A stretch of DNA of 64,000 nucleotides from Pseudodesulfovibrio sp. (GTDB taxonomy: Bacteria > Desulfobacterota > Desulfovibrionia > Desulfovibrionales > Desulfovibrionaceae): positions 23,217-87,216 of the forward strand of contig NZ_JAQUWN010000006.1 of NCBI RefSeq assembly GCF_028692895.1, given 5' to 3'. Position numbers and translations under genes: made by a program. The notes under the pieces were generated by a model, which was not told where the DNA came from, searched no databases, and saw only the letters and a program-made list of their open reading frames with translations. Within the stretch, counting starts at the first letter, position 1. Every line of letters begins with the position of its first letter. Below, in pieces: positions 25,269 to 33,652 of this stretch.

Positions 25269-26488
25269 GTCCGCTCCCGGAAGACGGTCAGCAGGTCGTC
25301 CACCTGGCGGCGGGACCTGGCGAGGGTGACGGCCAGGGCGCTTTCCGGCAGCCCCAGCGACCCCCATGCCCCGGCGGGCGGAGCGTGCACCAGCCCGTTG
25401 CCGCCGTCGCCGTACTGCATGGCCGTGGCCAGGAGGCCGCCCACGGCGCAGACCGCGCCCTCGACCGGGCCGTCGTCCAAGGCCGGGTCCCGGCGCTCGG
25501 TGGCCGCGATGATCTCGTCGGGAAAACGCCAGGAGGTGAACAGGGTCCGCACGGCCTGGCTCTGGTCGAACCCGAAGATTCGTCGTTCGGCCGCGTCCAG
25601 GGGGATGGCGTTGGCCAGGCTCATGCGCCGGGCGGTTTCCGAGGCTTCCGGGGCCATGCGCAGCATGACCAGGCGGCCCACGTCGCGCAGCAGCCCGGCC
25701 ACGAAGCAGAGGTCCTGGGAGACGCCCCGGACCTGGACGGCCAGGATGCGGCAGATGGCCGCCGTGGCCACGCAGTGCCGCCGGAACCGGGCCAGGGCCG
25801 GGCGCCCGTCGCGGTCCGTGCCGAACTTGTGCATCACCGTCACGGCCAGGGCCAGTTGGGTCAGCCCCTTGGTGCCCACCAGGGCCACGGCCCGGCTCAG
25901 GGAGTCCACGGGCTGGCTGTATCCGTACAGGGCGCTGTTGACCAGGGCGAGCAGGCGGGCGGACAGGCCGGGGTCCTCGGCGATGATGTCCGCCAGGGAG
26001 CCGGACGAGGAGACCGGGTCGTGCAACGCCTCGACGATGCGGTGGTAGATGGCCGGGAACGCGCCCAGGTCCACGTCGGCGGACAGGAACTCCCGGGCGT
26101 CGGCGAACAGGGGGGCGGGCGGCGGCTCCACCGGCCCGGCCACGGGCTCGGGCGGCGGGGGCAGCCGCTCCCCGGCGGCCAGGCGGTCGGCGTAGAAGTT
26201 GGCGCAGGCCCGCTTGAGCTCGACCATGGGGGGGACGGAGAGGTCGGCATGGGCGAAGAGGGCGTCGGCGTGGGCCGAGGCCAGGGCGGCTTGCGCCGGG
26301 TTGCGGGGCGCGGCCGGGCGGACGCTGTCCGGGCGCACCTCGGCCTCGGTCACGCCCCAGATGTTCAGGATGCGCAGGTGGTTCTCGTCCAGAACGGCTC
26401 CGGCCGGGAGCAGCAGCTTCCCGCCCGCGTCCGAGACGCCCTCGTCGAGCACCATGCCCGGCTTCAGTTCGTTCGCCCAGAGTTTCAT
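25265..26488 (-). CDS. HDOD-domain signalling protein (copy 2)
   Basis: A 407-residue paralogue of the protein at 19241. It has the same N-terminal module (LKPGMVLDEGVSDAGGKLLLPAGAVLDENHLR) and an HDOD domain at about 150-340 with LGAFPAIYHRIVE, LVNSALYGYSQPVDSLSRAVALVG and FVAGLLRDVGRLVM. Where copy 1 has LLHDIGR it has LLRDVGR, so the remnant HD pair is not intact here. The linker between the two parts is Pro-rich. GGAGAGG precedes the ATG at 26488. The stop overlaps the histidine-kinase start by four bases, pointing to a functional pair. Confidence 0.88.
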   Translation of the reverse strand: MKLWANELKPGMVLDEGVSDAGGKLLLPAGAVLDENHLRILNIWGVTEAEVRPDSVRPAAPRNPAQAALASAHADALFAHADLSVPPMVELKRACANFYADRLAAGERLPPPPEPVAGPVEPPPAPLFADAREFLSADVDLGAFPAIYHRIVEALHDPVSSSGSLADIIAEDPGLSARLLALVNSALYGYSQPVDSLSRAVALVGTKGLTQLALAVTVMHKFGTDRDGRPALARFRRHCVATAAICRILAVQVRGVSQDLCFVAGLLRDVGRLVMLRMAPEASETARRMSLANAIPLDAAERRIFGFDQSQAVRTLFTSWRFPDEIIAATERRDPALDDGPVEGAVCAVGGLLATAMQYGDGGNGLVHAPPAGAWGSLGLPESALAVTLARSRRQVDDLLTVFRERT

Positions 26489-26606
26489 CGGCCTCTCCCC
26501 GTGCGTCGTGGTTGGGATGCGGGGGGCGGGCGCGGTCCGACGAGGACCGACCCGTCGATTGAAACCCTAAGGGGAGAGGGAAAAGCGGGCTATTATTTTA
26601 ACGGGG

Positions 26607-29060
26607 TCAGGCGGCCCGGTTGCGCCCGGCCACCTGGGTGCCGAAAATCTCCCAGGTCTTCAGGAAGGTGGAGTCGAAGGTGCGGCGTTCCACGTGGTTG
26701 CGCGCCTTGCGGCCCATGTATTCGATGCGCTCCGGGGTGTCCACCAGGTGGAGGATGGCGCGGAGCAGGGCGTCGGCGTTGCCGGCCGGGAAGACCAGGC
26801 CGGTCTCGTCGGGCAGCACGTTCTCGCGCGGGCCGCCCTTGTCGCTGACGATGACCGGCAGGCCCGAGGCCTGGGCCTCCAGGACCACGTTGCCGAAGGT
26901 GTCCGTGGCCGAGGGAAAGACGAAGACGTCGGCCGAGGCGTATGCCTGGGCCAGGGGTTCGCCCGCGAGCACGCCGGTGAAGGTGGCGGGCGCGTTCTTC
27001 AGGGCGCGGCGCATCTCGTCCAGGTAGGGGCCGTCGCCCACCACCACGAGGTGGAGGTTGTCGCGCAGCCGGGTCGCCTTGAGGAAGGCCTCGGTGAGCA
27101 CGTCCAGCCCCTTTTCCACGGACACGCGGCCCACGTAGAGGATCTTGGTCCGGCCCTGGATGTCGTAGCGGTGGTAGAATCCGTTCCGCTTGCCGGGGTG
27201 GAAGCGGTCGGTGTCCACCCCGCGCGGGTAGGTGACGATCTTGCCGGGGTCGATGCCGCGCCCGGCCAGTTCGAGCCGGGTGGCCTCGCTGGGCGCGTAG
27301 ATGACCTGCATCTGGTTGTAGAACCAGCTCATGTAGCGCCAGCAGCCGTCCACCAGCCCGGCGTCCTCGGTGAAGGCGGCCACGTATTCCGGGAACGCGG
27401 TGTGGTAGGTGCCGTGGAAGGGGAGCTTGAGAATCTTCGAGATGGCCAGGGCGGCCAGCCCCACCGGGCCGGGCGTGGCGGCCAGGATGCAGTCGTACTC
27501 CTGCTCGAAGCAGTGGGTGAGCATGTCCAGGAAGGGCGGGTAGGAGAGGGTGATCTCCGGGTACTCCGGGATGTTGAACCGGCCTACGGGTTTGAAGCTC
27601 ACCGCGCCGGGCACGTCCACCGCGCTGCCGCAGGTGATGACGGTCATGTCCTTGCCGTGGCGGGCCACCATCTGGAGCTGCTGGCGGATGGTCCGGGCCA
27701 CGCCGTTGACCTCGTCGAAGGTGTCGGTGAAGTGGGCGATCTTGAGGTCGCGGCCGGTCCGGGCGGCCCGCTTGCCGCCCCGGAACCGCTCCAGGCACCG
27801 GCGCGAGAAGTCGCGCTCGCCCGCGAAGAGGTCGTAGCCGACGAAGTAGGGCGCGAGCAGGGCGTAGAGCGACCCGGCCGAGCCGATGGAGTGGAAGACG
27901 TCGAAGAGGTTGGCCCCGAGCACGGACTGGAGGGTGCGGTCCGCGAACTGGGAGATGACACGGCTGGCGGCCATGGAGACGAACCGGCTCCACTCCCGCT
28001 CCAGGACCAGGACGTCGCGGGTTCTGCCCCGGGCGATGTCCATGAGGGCCGGGTCGTGGGCGATGATGTCGGCGGCCTCCTTGAGCAGGGCGTCCTGCAC
28101 GGTCTCGCTGGGGCCGTATTCGCGGTGCAGGGTGGCCTTGCCCCGGCCGATGAGCCGCAGGAAGCGGTTCATCAGCCCCGTTTCGTCGGGCTCGCGGCCC
28201 GGGTCCAGCGCGCCCTTGGCGAAGCGGAAGCAGAGGTGCTCGCTGGCGGCGTGGCTCATGGTCCCCATGCGCGAGCGATAAAAATTGTAGGCGATGCCGT
28301 AGAGGTTGTGGGCCATGGTCCGGGGCGTGGCCGGGGTTCCGGCCGGGCGGCAGGTCCCGGCGCGGAGGCCCTGGTGGACGTTCGCCACGCTCGGCGCGCC
28401 GGGGAGCACGGTGTGCATGCGGGCCACGTTCAGGGAGGAGTGGTCGTCGGACCCGCCCATGATCGCCTTGACCCACGGCTCGTCGCCCACCGGGGCGATG
28501 CCGTGGGCGTTGGCCAGCCGCTCGATGTCGCCGGGGGTGAGCCGGGTCAGGATGTCGCGCACCACCTGGTTCTGGCGGGCGTCGCGGGTGCCGTTTTCCT
28601 CGAAGGTCTTGAAAAGCAGCAACGCCTGCTCGAAGTGGGCAGGCGTCAGCCGGTCGTTCACCGCGAAGAGGGGGTGGGCCAGCGCGTGGGTGACGCCCTC
28701 CCCCCTGAGGTAGGGGACGAGGTCGAAGACGTTCTCCCTGACCCGCTGGATCTCCTCGTGCTGGGCCTCGGTGATGTCCCAGGCCAGGACGTGCAGCTTG
28801 CACCGGTCCTCGGGGAAGTAGGTGGTGATCTCCTCGGAGACGAAGGTCCCCGGCAGGTGGGCGATTTCGAGGCTCCCCCGGATGGTGTTGTGGTCGGTGA
28901 TGGTCACCAGGTCCATGCCGCGCGACCGGGCGATGGCGTAGAGGTCGGCGGGCTCGGTGAAGCTTTCGGGGCAGCCGATCTTCTGGAGGATCCACTGCGA
29001 AGGGCGCGTGGAATACTTGGAGTGGACGTGCAGGTCCACCTTGAAAGTCGGTTCGGCCAT
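26607..29060 (-). CDS. PHP-domain and GT4 glycosyltransferase fusion
   Basis: An 817-residue protein with two parts. Residues 1 to about 235 are a PHP-type metal-dependent phosphoesterase-like domain: DLHVHSKYS (9-17), ITDHNT and GGSDDHS supply its His and Asp ligands. Residues about 440-810 are a GT-B glycosyltransferase of family 4: LKIAHFTDTFDEVNGVART, the nucleotide-binding end FGNVVLEAQASGLPVIVS with the E-x7-E pattern, and KILYVGRVSVEKGLD. A middle segment of about 200 helical residues has no recognised domain. GGAGG precedes the ATG. It probably makes an exported glycan or glycolipid. Neither sugar nor acceptor is known. Confidence 0.88.
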   Translation of the reverse strand: MAEPTFKVDLHVHSKYSTRPSQWILQKIGCPESFTEPADLYAIARSRGMDLVTITDHNTIRGSLEIAHLPGTFVSEEITTYFPEDRCKLHVLAWDITEAQHEEIQRVRENVFDLVPYLRGEGVTHALAHPLFAVNDRLTPAHFEQALLLFKTFEENGTRDARQNQVVRDILTRLTPGDIERLANAHGIAPVGDEPWVKAIMGGSDDHSSLNVARMHTVLPGAPSVANVHQGLRAGTCRPAGTPATPRTMAHNLYGIAYNFYRSRMGTMSHAASEHLCFRFAKGALDPGREPDETGLMNRFLRLIGRGKATLHREYGPSETVQDALLKEAADIIAHDPALMDIARGRTRDVLVLEREWSRFVSMAASRVISQFADRTLQSVLGANLFDVFHSIGSAGSLYALLAPYFVGYDLFAGERDFSRRCLERFRGGKRAARTGRDLKIAHFTDTFDEVNGVARTIRQQLQMVARHGKDMTVITCGSAVDVPGAVSFKPVGRFNIPEYPEITLSYPPFLDMLTHCFEQEYDCILAATPGPVGLAALAISKILKLPFHGTYHTAFPEYVAAFTEDAGLVDGCWRYMSWFYNQMQVIYAPSEATRLELAGRGIDPGKIVTYPRGVDTDRFHPGKRNGFYHRYDIQGRTKILYVGRVSVEKGLDVLTEAFLKATRLRDNLHLVVVGDGPYLDEMRRALKNAPATFTGVLAGEPLAQAYASADVFVFPSATDTFGNVVLEAQASGLPVIVSDKGGPRENVLPDETGLVFPAGNADALLRAILHLVDTPERIEYMGRKARNHVERRTFDSTFLKTWEIFGTQVAGRNRAA

Positions 29061-29124
29061 GACGGGCCTCCTCTATGTCGCCGCGGCGCGGTCGCGGCGT
29101 GTTGTGTCTTCGGTCGGCTTGGCT

Positions 29125-29472
29125 TTAAGCGCAGCGGTTCAGGCCGTCCTCCAGCGCCGACTGGCAGTGGACGCACAGGCGGGCCGAAGGGTTGGCCTTG
29201 AGCCGGGCCAGGCCGATCCGGTCGCCGCACTCCTCGCACTCGCCGAAGTCGGCGTCGGAGACGCGGCGCAGCGCGTTCTCCAGCTCCATGATCCGGGCGG
29301 TGCGCCGCTTGCGCACGGCCAGGTTCACGCCCTGGAGGGTGAGCTGGCTCGCGAAGTCGGTCTCGTCCGGGCAGTTTTCCAGGACGAAGGGTTCGTTGGT
29401 GTCCTGCCCGCTGAGCACGGACAGGGTATGCATCAGGTGGTTGCGAATGGCCTTGCGGTTGGTGTTGGTCAT
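29125..29472 (-). CDS. TraR/DksA-family zinc-finger protein
   Basis: A 115-residue protein with a helical N-terminal half (coiled-coil hairpin) and a C-terminal four-cysteine zinc finger, C79/C82 (CEECG) and C100/C103 (CVHC). The stretch RVSDADFGECEECGDRIGLARL matches the DksA/TraR finger. Full DksA is about 150 residues, so this is a short member, probably binding the RNA polymerase secondary channel, though its regulatory outcome is unknown. The stop lies 64 bases from the ATG of the PHP-glycosyltransferase gene. GGGAGC lies eight bases upstream of the ATG at 29472. Confidence 0.85.
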   Translation of the reverse strand: MTNTNRKAIRNHLMHTLSVLSGQDTNEPFVLENCPDETDFASQLTLQGVNLAVRKRRTARIMELENALRRVSDADFGECEECGDRIGLARLKANPSARLCVHCQSALEDGLNRCA

Positions 29473-29629
29473 TTGGGTCGCTCCCGGTTGAAGGTGGTCC
29501 GTTGCCCCGGTCTACCCCCATCCCGGGGCCGTTGAATGGCGCTTGGGTTACGGAGAGCCGACAGTTTGCGCCCATCCGCGCGTCCCTAAATCCGTGGACG
29601 AACCCTCCCGATCGCGGTACCCTGCGCGC

Positions 29630-30070
29630 ATGAAGTGGATATTCATCTTGCTGGCCCTGGTGGCCGGGGCGGCCATGCCGGTTCAGGCGGGCATCAACCT
29701 GCGGCTGCGCTACGCCATGGGCGACCCGATCTTCGCGGCCTTCGTCTCGTTCGCGGTGGGGGCCGTTGCCCTGGCCGCCTACACCTTCGCCGCCCGGCCG
29801 GTCCCGACCCTGGCCATGGCCGCGTCCGCGCCCTGGTGGGCGTGGACCGGCGGCCTGCTTGGGGCCTTCTTCGTCACCATCACCATCATCCTGGCCCAGC
29901 AGATAGGGGCGGCGTCCTCCATGGCCTGGCTCCTGGCCGGCCAGTTCCTGGCCGCTCTGGTGCTGGACCATTTCGGCCTGGTCAGCTATGCCGTGCACGC
30001 GGCCTCGTGGCCCCGGCTGCTCGGGGTGGTCCTGGTCGTGGCGGGCGCCATTCTGGTCAACAAATACTGA
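29630..30070 (+). CDS. DMT-type small permease (YdcZ/DUF606-like)
   Basis: A 146-residue membrane protein with five hydrophobic helices, half the size of EamA proteins. It has the features of the DUF606/YdcZ group: an N-terminal PVQAGINLRLR loop, AFVSFAVGAVALA, and an ILAQQIGAASSMAWLLAGQFLAALVLDHFG segment. These proteins are thought to work as dimers and their substrates are unknown. The ATG at 29630 opens directly into the first helix. No good Shine-Dalgarno sequence is visible. The UbiA-type gene starts 14 bases after its stop. Confidence 0.85.
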   Translation: MKWIFILLALVAGAAMPVQAGINLRLRYAMGDPIFAAFVSFAVGAVALAAYTFAARPVPTLAMAASAPWWAWTGGLLGAFFVTITIILAQQIGAASSMAWLLAGQFLAALVLDHFGLVSYAVHAASWPRLLGVVLVVAGAILVNKY

Positions 30071-30084
30071 GGGAAGGGAAGCGG

Positions 30085-30948
30085 ATGTCCATTGCACGGG
30101 ATCTCGGCCTGGTCTGCCGGATGATAAAGATCGAGCACTCGGTGTTCGCCCTGCCGTTCGCCTTCGCCGGAGCGTTCCTGGCGGCGCGCGGCTGGCCCGG
30201 CGCGTGGAGCCTGCTGGTCCTCACCGTGGCCATGGTCGCGGTGCGCTCCTTCGCCATGGCCTTCAACCGCTATGCGGACCTGGAGATCGACCGCGAGAAC
30301 CCCCGGACCCAGGGCCGCCCCCTGGTCACGGGCGAGCTCTCCACCCGGTTCACCCTGGCCTTCATCGCGGCCACGGCCCTGATCTTCGTGGGCGCGTGCG
30401 CGCTGATGAACCCGCTGTGCCTGCTGCTCTCGCCCGTGGCGCTGGGGGTGAGCGCCTTCTACAGCTTCTGCAAGCGGTTCACCTACTGGTGCCATTTCGT
30501 GCTCGGCGCGGTGCTGGGGCTGGCCCCGGTGGCGGGCTGGCTGTGCGTGGACCCGGTCTTCACCCCCGCGGCCGCGCTGCTTTTCCTGGGCGTGACCCTG
30601 TGGGTGGCCGGGTTCGACCTGCTCTATGCCTGCCAGGACGCGGACTTCGACCGCGAGCGCGGGCTGTGGTCCATCCCGGCCCGGCTGGGCGTCCCGGCGG
30701 CCCTGGCCGTCTCCAGCCTGGCCCACGCCGTGGCCGCCGCGTGCTTCCTGCTGGCGGGCTGGGTGGCCGGGCTGGGCGGGTTCTACTTCCTGGTGGCCGG
30801 GGCCATGGCCGTGGTCCTGGTGGCCGAGCACCTGCTGGTCCGGCCCGACGACATGAGCCGGGTCAACGTGGCCTTCTTCACCCTGAACGGCGTCATTTCC
30901 GTGATCCTCTTTTTCGGCGTGGCCGTTGATCTGTGGCGGGCCTCCTGA
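30085..30948 (+). CDS. mqnP: UbiA-family prenyltransferase (menaquinone pathway)
   Basis: A 287-residue polytopic membrane enzyme that attaches a polyprenyl chain to an aromatic acid. Two Mg-diphosphate motifs are clear: NRYADLEID (N61, D65, D69) and CQDADFDRERGLWSIP (D185, D187, D189). The opening IKIEHSVFALPFAFAGA and the second motif fit the UbiA-like group used in the futalosine menaquinone pathway better than UbiA of ubiquinone synthesis; an anaerobe of this type would make menaquinone. GGGAAGGG lies upstream. Assignment to mqnP rather than another UbiA subtype is by similarity of motif and is not certain. Confidence 0.85.
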   Translation: MSIARDLGLVCRMIKIEHSVFALPFAFAGAFLAARGWPGAWSLLVLTVAMVAVRSFAMAFNRYADLEIDRENPRTQGRPLVTGELSTRFTLAFIAATALIFVGACALMNPLCLLLSPVALGVSAFYSFCKRFTYWCHFVLGAVLGLAPVAGWLCVDPVFTPAAALLFLGVTLWVAGFDLLYACQDADFDRERGLWSIPARLGVPAALAVSSLAHAVAAACFLLAGWVAGLGGFYFLVAGAMAVVLVAEHLLVRPDDMSRVNVAFFTLNGVISVILFFGVAVDLWRAS

Positions 30949-30975
30949 CGCCACGGACGCTAGCCGGAGGTGACG

Positions 30976-32286
30976 ATGGAGCAGCGACTGGCCGCCGCCT
31001 ATGAGTTCCTGCTGACCTGGTTCCAGGCCAACGTCCTGACCTGGAACACGGCCGCCCAGTGGGTGTGCGTGGCCCTGGCCTATGTCCTGACGGCCCTGGC
31101 CTGGCGCGGGTACGAGCGCCGCCTGCTGGAGCGGGTGGACGCCAAGGGGTTCGGCGGCATGGTCCGGGCCGTGGTCCGGGCCGTGGTGGACGTGGGCAAT
31201 GTGGCCGCGTTCGTGGTGGTCCTGGAGGCGTGCGCGGGCGTGTTCCGCGCCCTGGAGCGCCAGCCCGGCGTGCTCGGCGCTGCCTGCGACGTGGCCGTGG
31301 CCTGGATCGTCATCCGCCTCCTGACCTCGATCATGCCCAACCGCGCCCTGGCGCGCGGCGTGGTCTCCCTGGTCTGGGCCGTGGCCGCCCTGTCGGTCTT
31401 CGGCCTGCTTTCGCCCATCACCGATTTTCTCGGCGGCCTGCGCCTGACCGTGGGCGGGACCTCGTTCTCGGCCCTGGGCGTCATCAAGGGCGTGGTCCTG
31501 GCCGTCATCTTTCTCCAGGCCGCTTCCCTGGGCGTGCAGTTCGTCAACCGGCGCATCGCCACGGCGCGCGGCCTCTCGCCCTCGCTCCAGGTTCTCCTGG
31601 CCAAGGGGTTCAAGCTCGCGCTTTACACCTCGGCCGTGCTGGTGGCCATGTCCTGGGTGGGCATCGACCTGACCAGCCTGGCCATCTTCTCCAGCGCGCT
31701 CGGCGTGGGCATCGGCTTCGGGCTCAAGACCATCTTCTCCAACTACGTGGCGGGCGTCCTCCTGCTCATGGACCGCTCCATCAAGCCCGGCGACACCATC
31801 GAGGTGGGCGGCGTCTTCGGCGTGGTGCGCGACATGCAGGGCCGCTACACCTCCATCCTGGCCCGCAACGGCAAGGAATACCTAATCCCCAACGAGCAGC
31901 TCATCACCGGCGAGGTGGTCAACTGGACCTACACGGACCGCAACATCCGGCTGGAGGTCCCGGTGGGCATCGCCTACGAGTCGGACCTGGACAAGGCCAT
32001 GGCCCTGCTGCCCGAGGCCGCCGGCGCCGTCCCGCGCGTGCTGGCCTCCCCGCCGCCCGCGCCCCGGCTGGTGGGCTTCGGCGACAACTCGGTGAACCTG
32101 GAGCTTCGCTTCTGGATCGCGGACGCCGAGGCCGGGCTGGCCAACGTCGAGAGCGACGTGCTGGTGCGCATCTGGCATCTCTTCCACGAGAACGGCATCG
32201 CCTTCCCGTTCCCGCAGCGGGACGTGCTGCTCAAGCCGGACTCCACCCTGACCGTGAAGCTCGACAAGGAGACGGACCATGAGTGA
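30976..32286 (+). CDS. Mechanosensitive channel, MscS family
   Basis: A 436-residue inner-membrane protein. Four or five N-terminal helices (about 15-200) precede the pore-lining helix and the MscS beta domain. The signature GVGIGFGLKTIFSNYVAGV corresponds to TM3, followed by LLMDRSIKPGDTIEVGGVFGVV and NEQLITGEVVNWTY. The C-terminal alpha-beta domain is present. These channels open under osmotic downshock. GGAGG precedes the ATG at 30976; a GTG two codons earlier is possible. The stop overlaps the GNAT start by eight bases. Confidence 0.93.
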   Translation: MEQRLAAAYEFLLTWFQANVLTWNTAAQWVCVALAYVLTALAWRGYERRLLERVDAKGFGGMVRAVVRAVVDVGNVAAFVVVLEACAGVFRALERQPGVLGAACDVAVAWIVIRLLTSIMPNRALARGVVSLVWAVAALSVFGLLSPITDFLGGLRLTVGGTSFSALGVIKGVVLAVIFLQAASLGVQFVNRRIATARGLSPSLQVLLAKGFKLALYTSAVLVAMSWVGIDLTSLAIFSSALGVGIGFGLKTIFSNYVAGVLLLMDRSIKPGDTIEVGGVFGVVRDMQGRYTSILARNGKEYLIPNEQLITGEVVNWTYTDRNIRLEVPVGIAYESDLDKAMALLPEAAGAVPRVLASPPPAPRLVGFGDNSVNLELRFWIADAEAGLANVESDVLVRIWHLFHENGIAFPFPQRDVLLKPDSTLTVKLDKETDHE

Positions 32287-33121
32287 CGCGCCGACCATCC
32301 GGACCATGGGCCGGGAGGACGTGGACTTCGCCATGGCCCTGGCCACGGGCGAGGGCTGGAACTCCGGCCTGTCCGACGCAGAGAGCTTTTTCGCCGCCGA
32401 TCCCGAGGGCTTCTTCCTGGCCGAGCTGGACGGCAGGCCCGTGGGCTGCATCTCGGCCGTGCGCTACGGCGACGGCTTCGGGTTCGCCGGGCTGTACATC
32501 ATGATCCCGGAGGCGCGCGGCCGGGGCTGGGGGCTGCGCCTCTGGAACCACGCCCTGCGCCGTCTGGACGGATGCGCCAACATCGGGCTGGACGCGGTCC
32601 CGGCCCAGGAGGCCAACTACGTCCGTTCGGGCTTCGCCACGGCCTACCGCTCGGCCCGGTACGAGGGCGTGGCGGGAGGGACCGTTCCCGAAAGCGTTCA
32701 TCGGCTTGGGGAGGCGGACTTCGCGGACGTGGCCGCCTATGACCGGCAGTGTTTCCCGGCCCCGCGCGACGCGTTTCTGCGCGCCTGGCTGGCCGCGCGC
32801 GGCAGCCACGCCTTCGGCGTCCGGCGGGGCGGCGTCCTGGCCGGATACGGCGTGATCCGCCCCTGCATCCGGGGCTGCAAGGTCGGCCCGCTCTTCGCCG
32901 ACGACGCGGCGGCCGCCCGGGACCTGCTGGAGGCCCTGACGGCGTCCGTGCCGGGCGAGACCTTCTACCTGGACGTGGCCCGGCCCAACCGGGCGGCCGT
33001 GAAGCTTGCGGAGGGGCTCGGCCTGACCGAGGTCTTCGCCACCGTGCGCATGTACACCGCCGGGCAACCGGCCGTGGACCTGGACAAGGTCTTCGGCGTG
33101 ACCTCCTTCGAGCTGGGGTAG
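32279..33121 (+). CDS. GNAT-family acetyltransferase with C-terminal acetyltransferase-like domain
   Basis: A 280-residue protein. The N-terminal half is a GNAT domain, with motif A as YIMIPEARGRGWGLRLWN (RGRGWG) for acetyl-CoA binding. The C-terminal half, AYDRQCFPAPRDAFLRAWL and FYLDVARPNRAAVKLAEGLGL, matches the YitH-type second acetyltransferase domain seen in this two-part family. The acceptor is unknown. The ATG lies eight bases inside the mscS coding end, so it is cotranscribed. The rhodanese-like gene follows with a three-base gap. No odd residues beyond that were seen. Confidence 0.87.
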   Translation: MSDAPTIRTMGREDVDFAMALATGEGWNSGLSDAESFFAADPEGFFLAELDGRPVGCISAVRYGDGFGFAGLYIMIPEARGRGWGLRLWNHALRRLDGCANIGLDAVPAQEANYVRSGFATAYRSARYEGVAGGTVPESVHRLGEADFADVAAYDRQCFPAPRDAFLRAWLAARGSHAFGVRRGGVLAGYGVIRPCIRGCKVGPLFADDAAAARDLLEALTASVPGETFYLDVARPNRAAVKLAEGLGLTEVFATVRMYTAGQPAVDLDKVFGVTSFELG

Positions 33122-33124
33122 GCC

Positions 33125-33559
33125 GTGCGTTGGCTGGGCATCCTCATCACCGCCATCGTCCTCTTCATCGCCTGGGACGTGACCTGGTGGCTCGGGTTCG
33201 GGGTCTCGGACATGAGCCCCTGGACCCTCAGGCAGATGGTGGAGCAGCACAACGCGCCGGTGATCATCGACGTGCGCACCCCGGCCGAATACCGCTCCTT
33301 CCACATCCCCGGGGCCATCAACGTGCCCTGGCCCGCCACCCTGGCCGAACTGGCCTACGCCTCGCCCGACCCGGACAACCCCATCGTGGTGGTGGGGCTG
33401 ACCGGCCACCGCTCCCCCCAGGTGGCGCACCAACTGACCGCGGGCGGCTACACCGCCGTGACCAACGCGCCCTGGGCCATGCTCGCCTGGAAGCTCCTGG
33501 GCGGCGTGGTGGTGGAGGGGGCCAGCCCCGGTCCGCTGCCGGCCGCCACGGGCTCGTGA
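33125..33559 (+). CDS. Membrane-anchored rhodanese-like protein, no active Cys
   Basis: A 144-residue protein with an N-terminal hydrophobic segment (residues 1-24) that acts as a signal anchor, then a rhodanese domain. PVIIDVRTPAEYRSFHIPGAINVPW is characteristic. The active-site loop reads VVVGLTGHRSPQVA, so the Cys usually found before xxGxRS is replaced by Gly. The domain contains no other Cys and is therefore probably not a sulfurtransferase. It may be a binding or scaffold domain, facing the periplasm. The GTG start at 33125 follows the GNAT stop by three bases. It is the last gene of the mscS group. Confidence 0.85.
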   Translation: MRWLGILITAIVLFIAWDVTWWLGFGVSDMSPWTLRQMVEQHNAPVIIDVRTPAEYRSFHIPGAINVPWPATLAELAYASPDPDNPIVVVGLTGHRSPQVAHQLTAGGYTAVTNAPWAMLAWKLLGGVVVEGASPGPLPAATGS

Positions 33560-33570
33560 TCGGGCGCGAT

Positions 33571-33599
33571 TTGTTATCAGATATCTTATTTACTTATCG
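33571..33599 (+). promoter_or_regulatory. AT-rich candidate promoter of the NYN gene
   Basis: A short AT-rich patch in GC-rich surroundings. TTGTTA (33571-33576) with a 17-base spacer to TTATCG (33594-33599) is a weak promoter candidate about 55 bases before the ATG. Confidence 0.35.
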
Positions 33600-33652
33600 C
33601 ACCGCTTTTGTTAGCTTCCTTTGAAATTACGTTCGAACCGGGAGACCTGCCC

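Noticed and set aside
33608..33652. NYN gene start 15 codons upstream of the chosen ATG
   Set aside because: The extra residues lie in the AT-rich promoter-like patch and the ATG at 33653 has a proper ribosome site.
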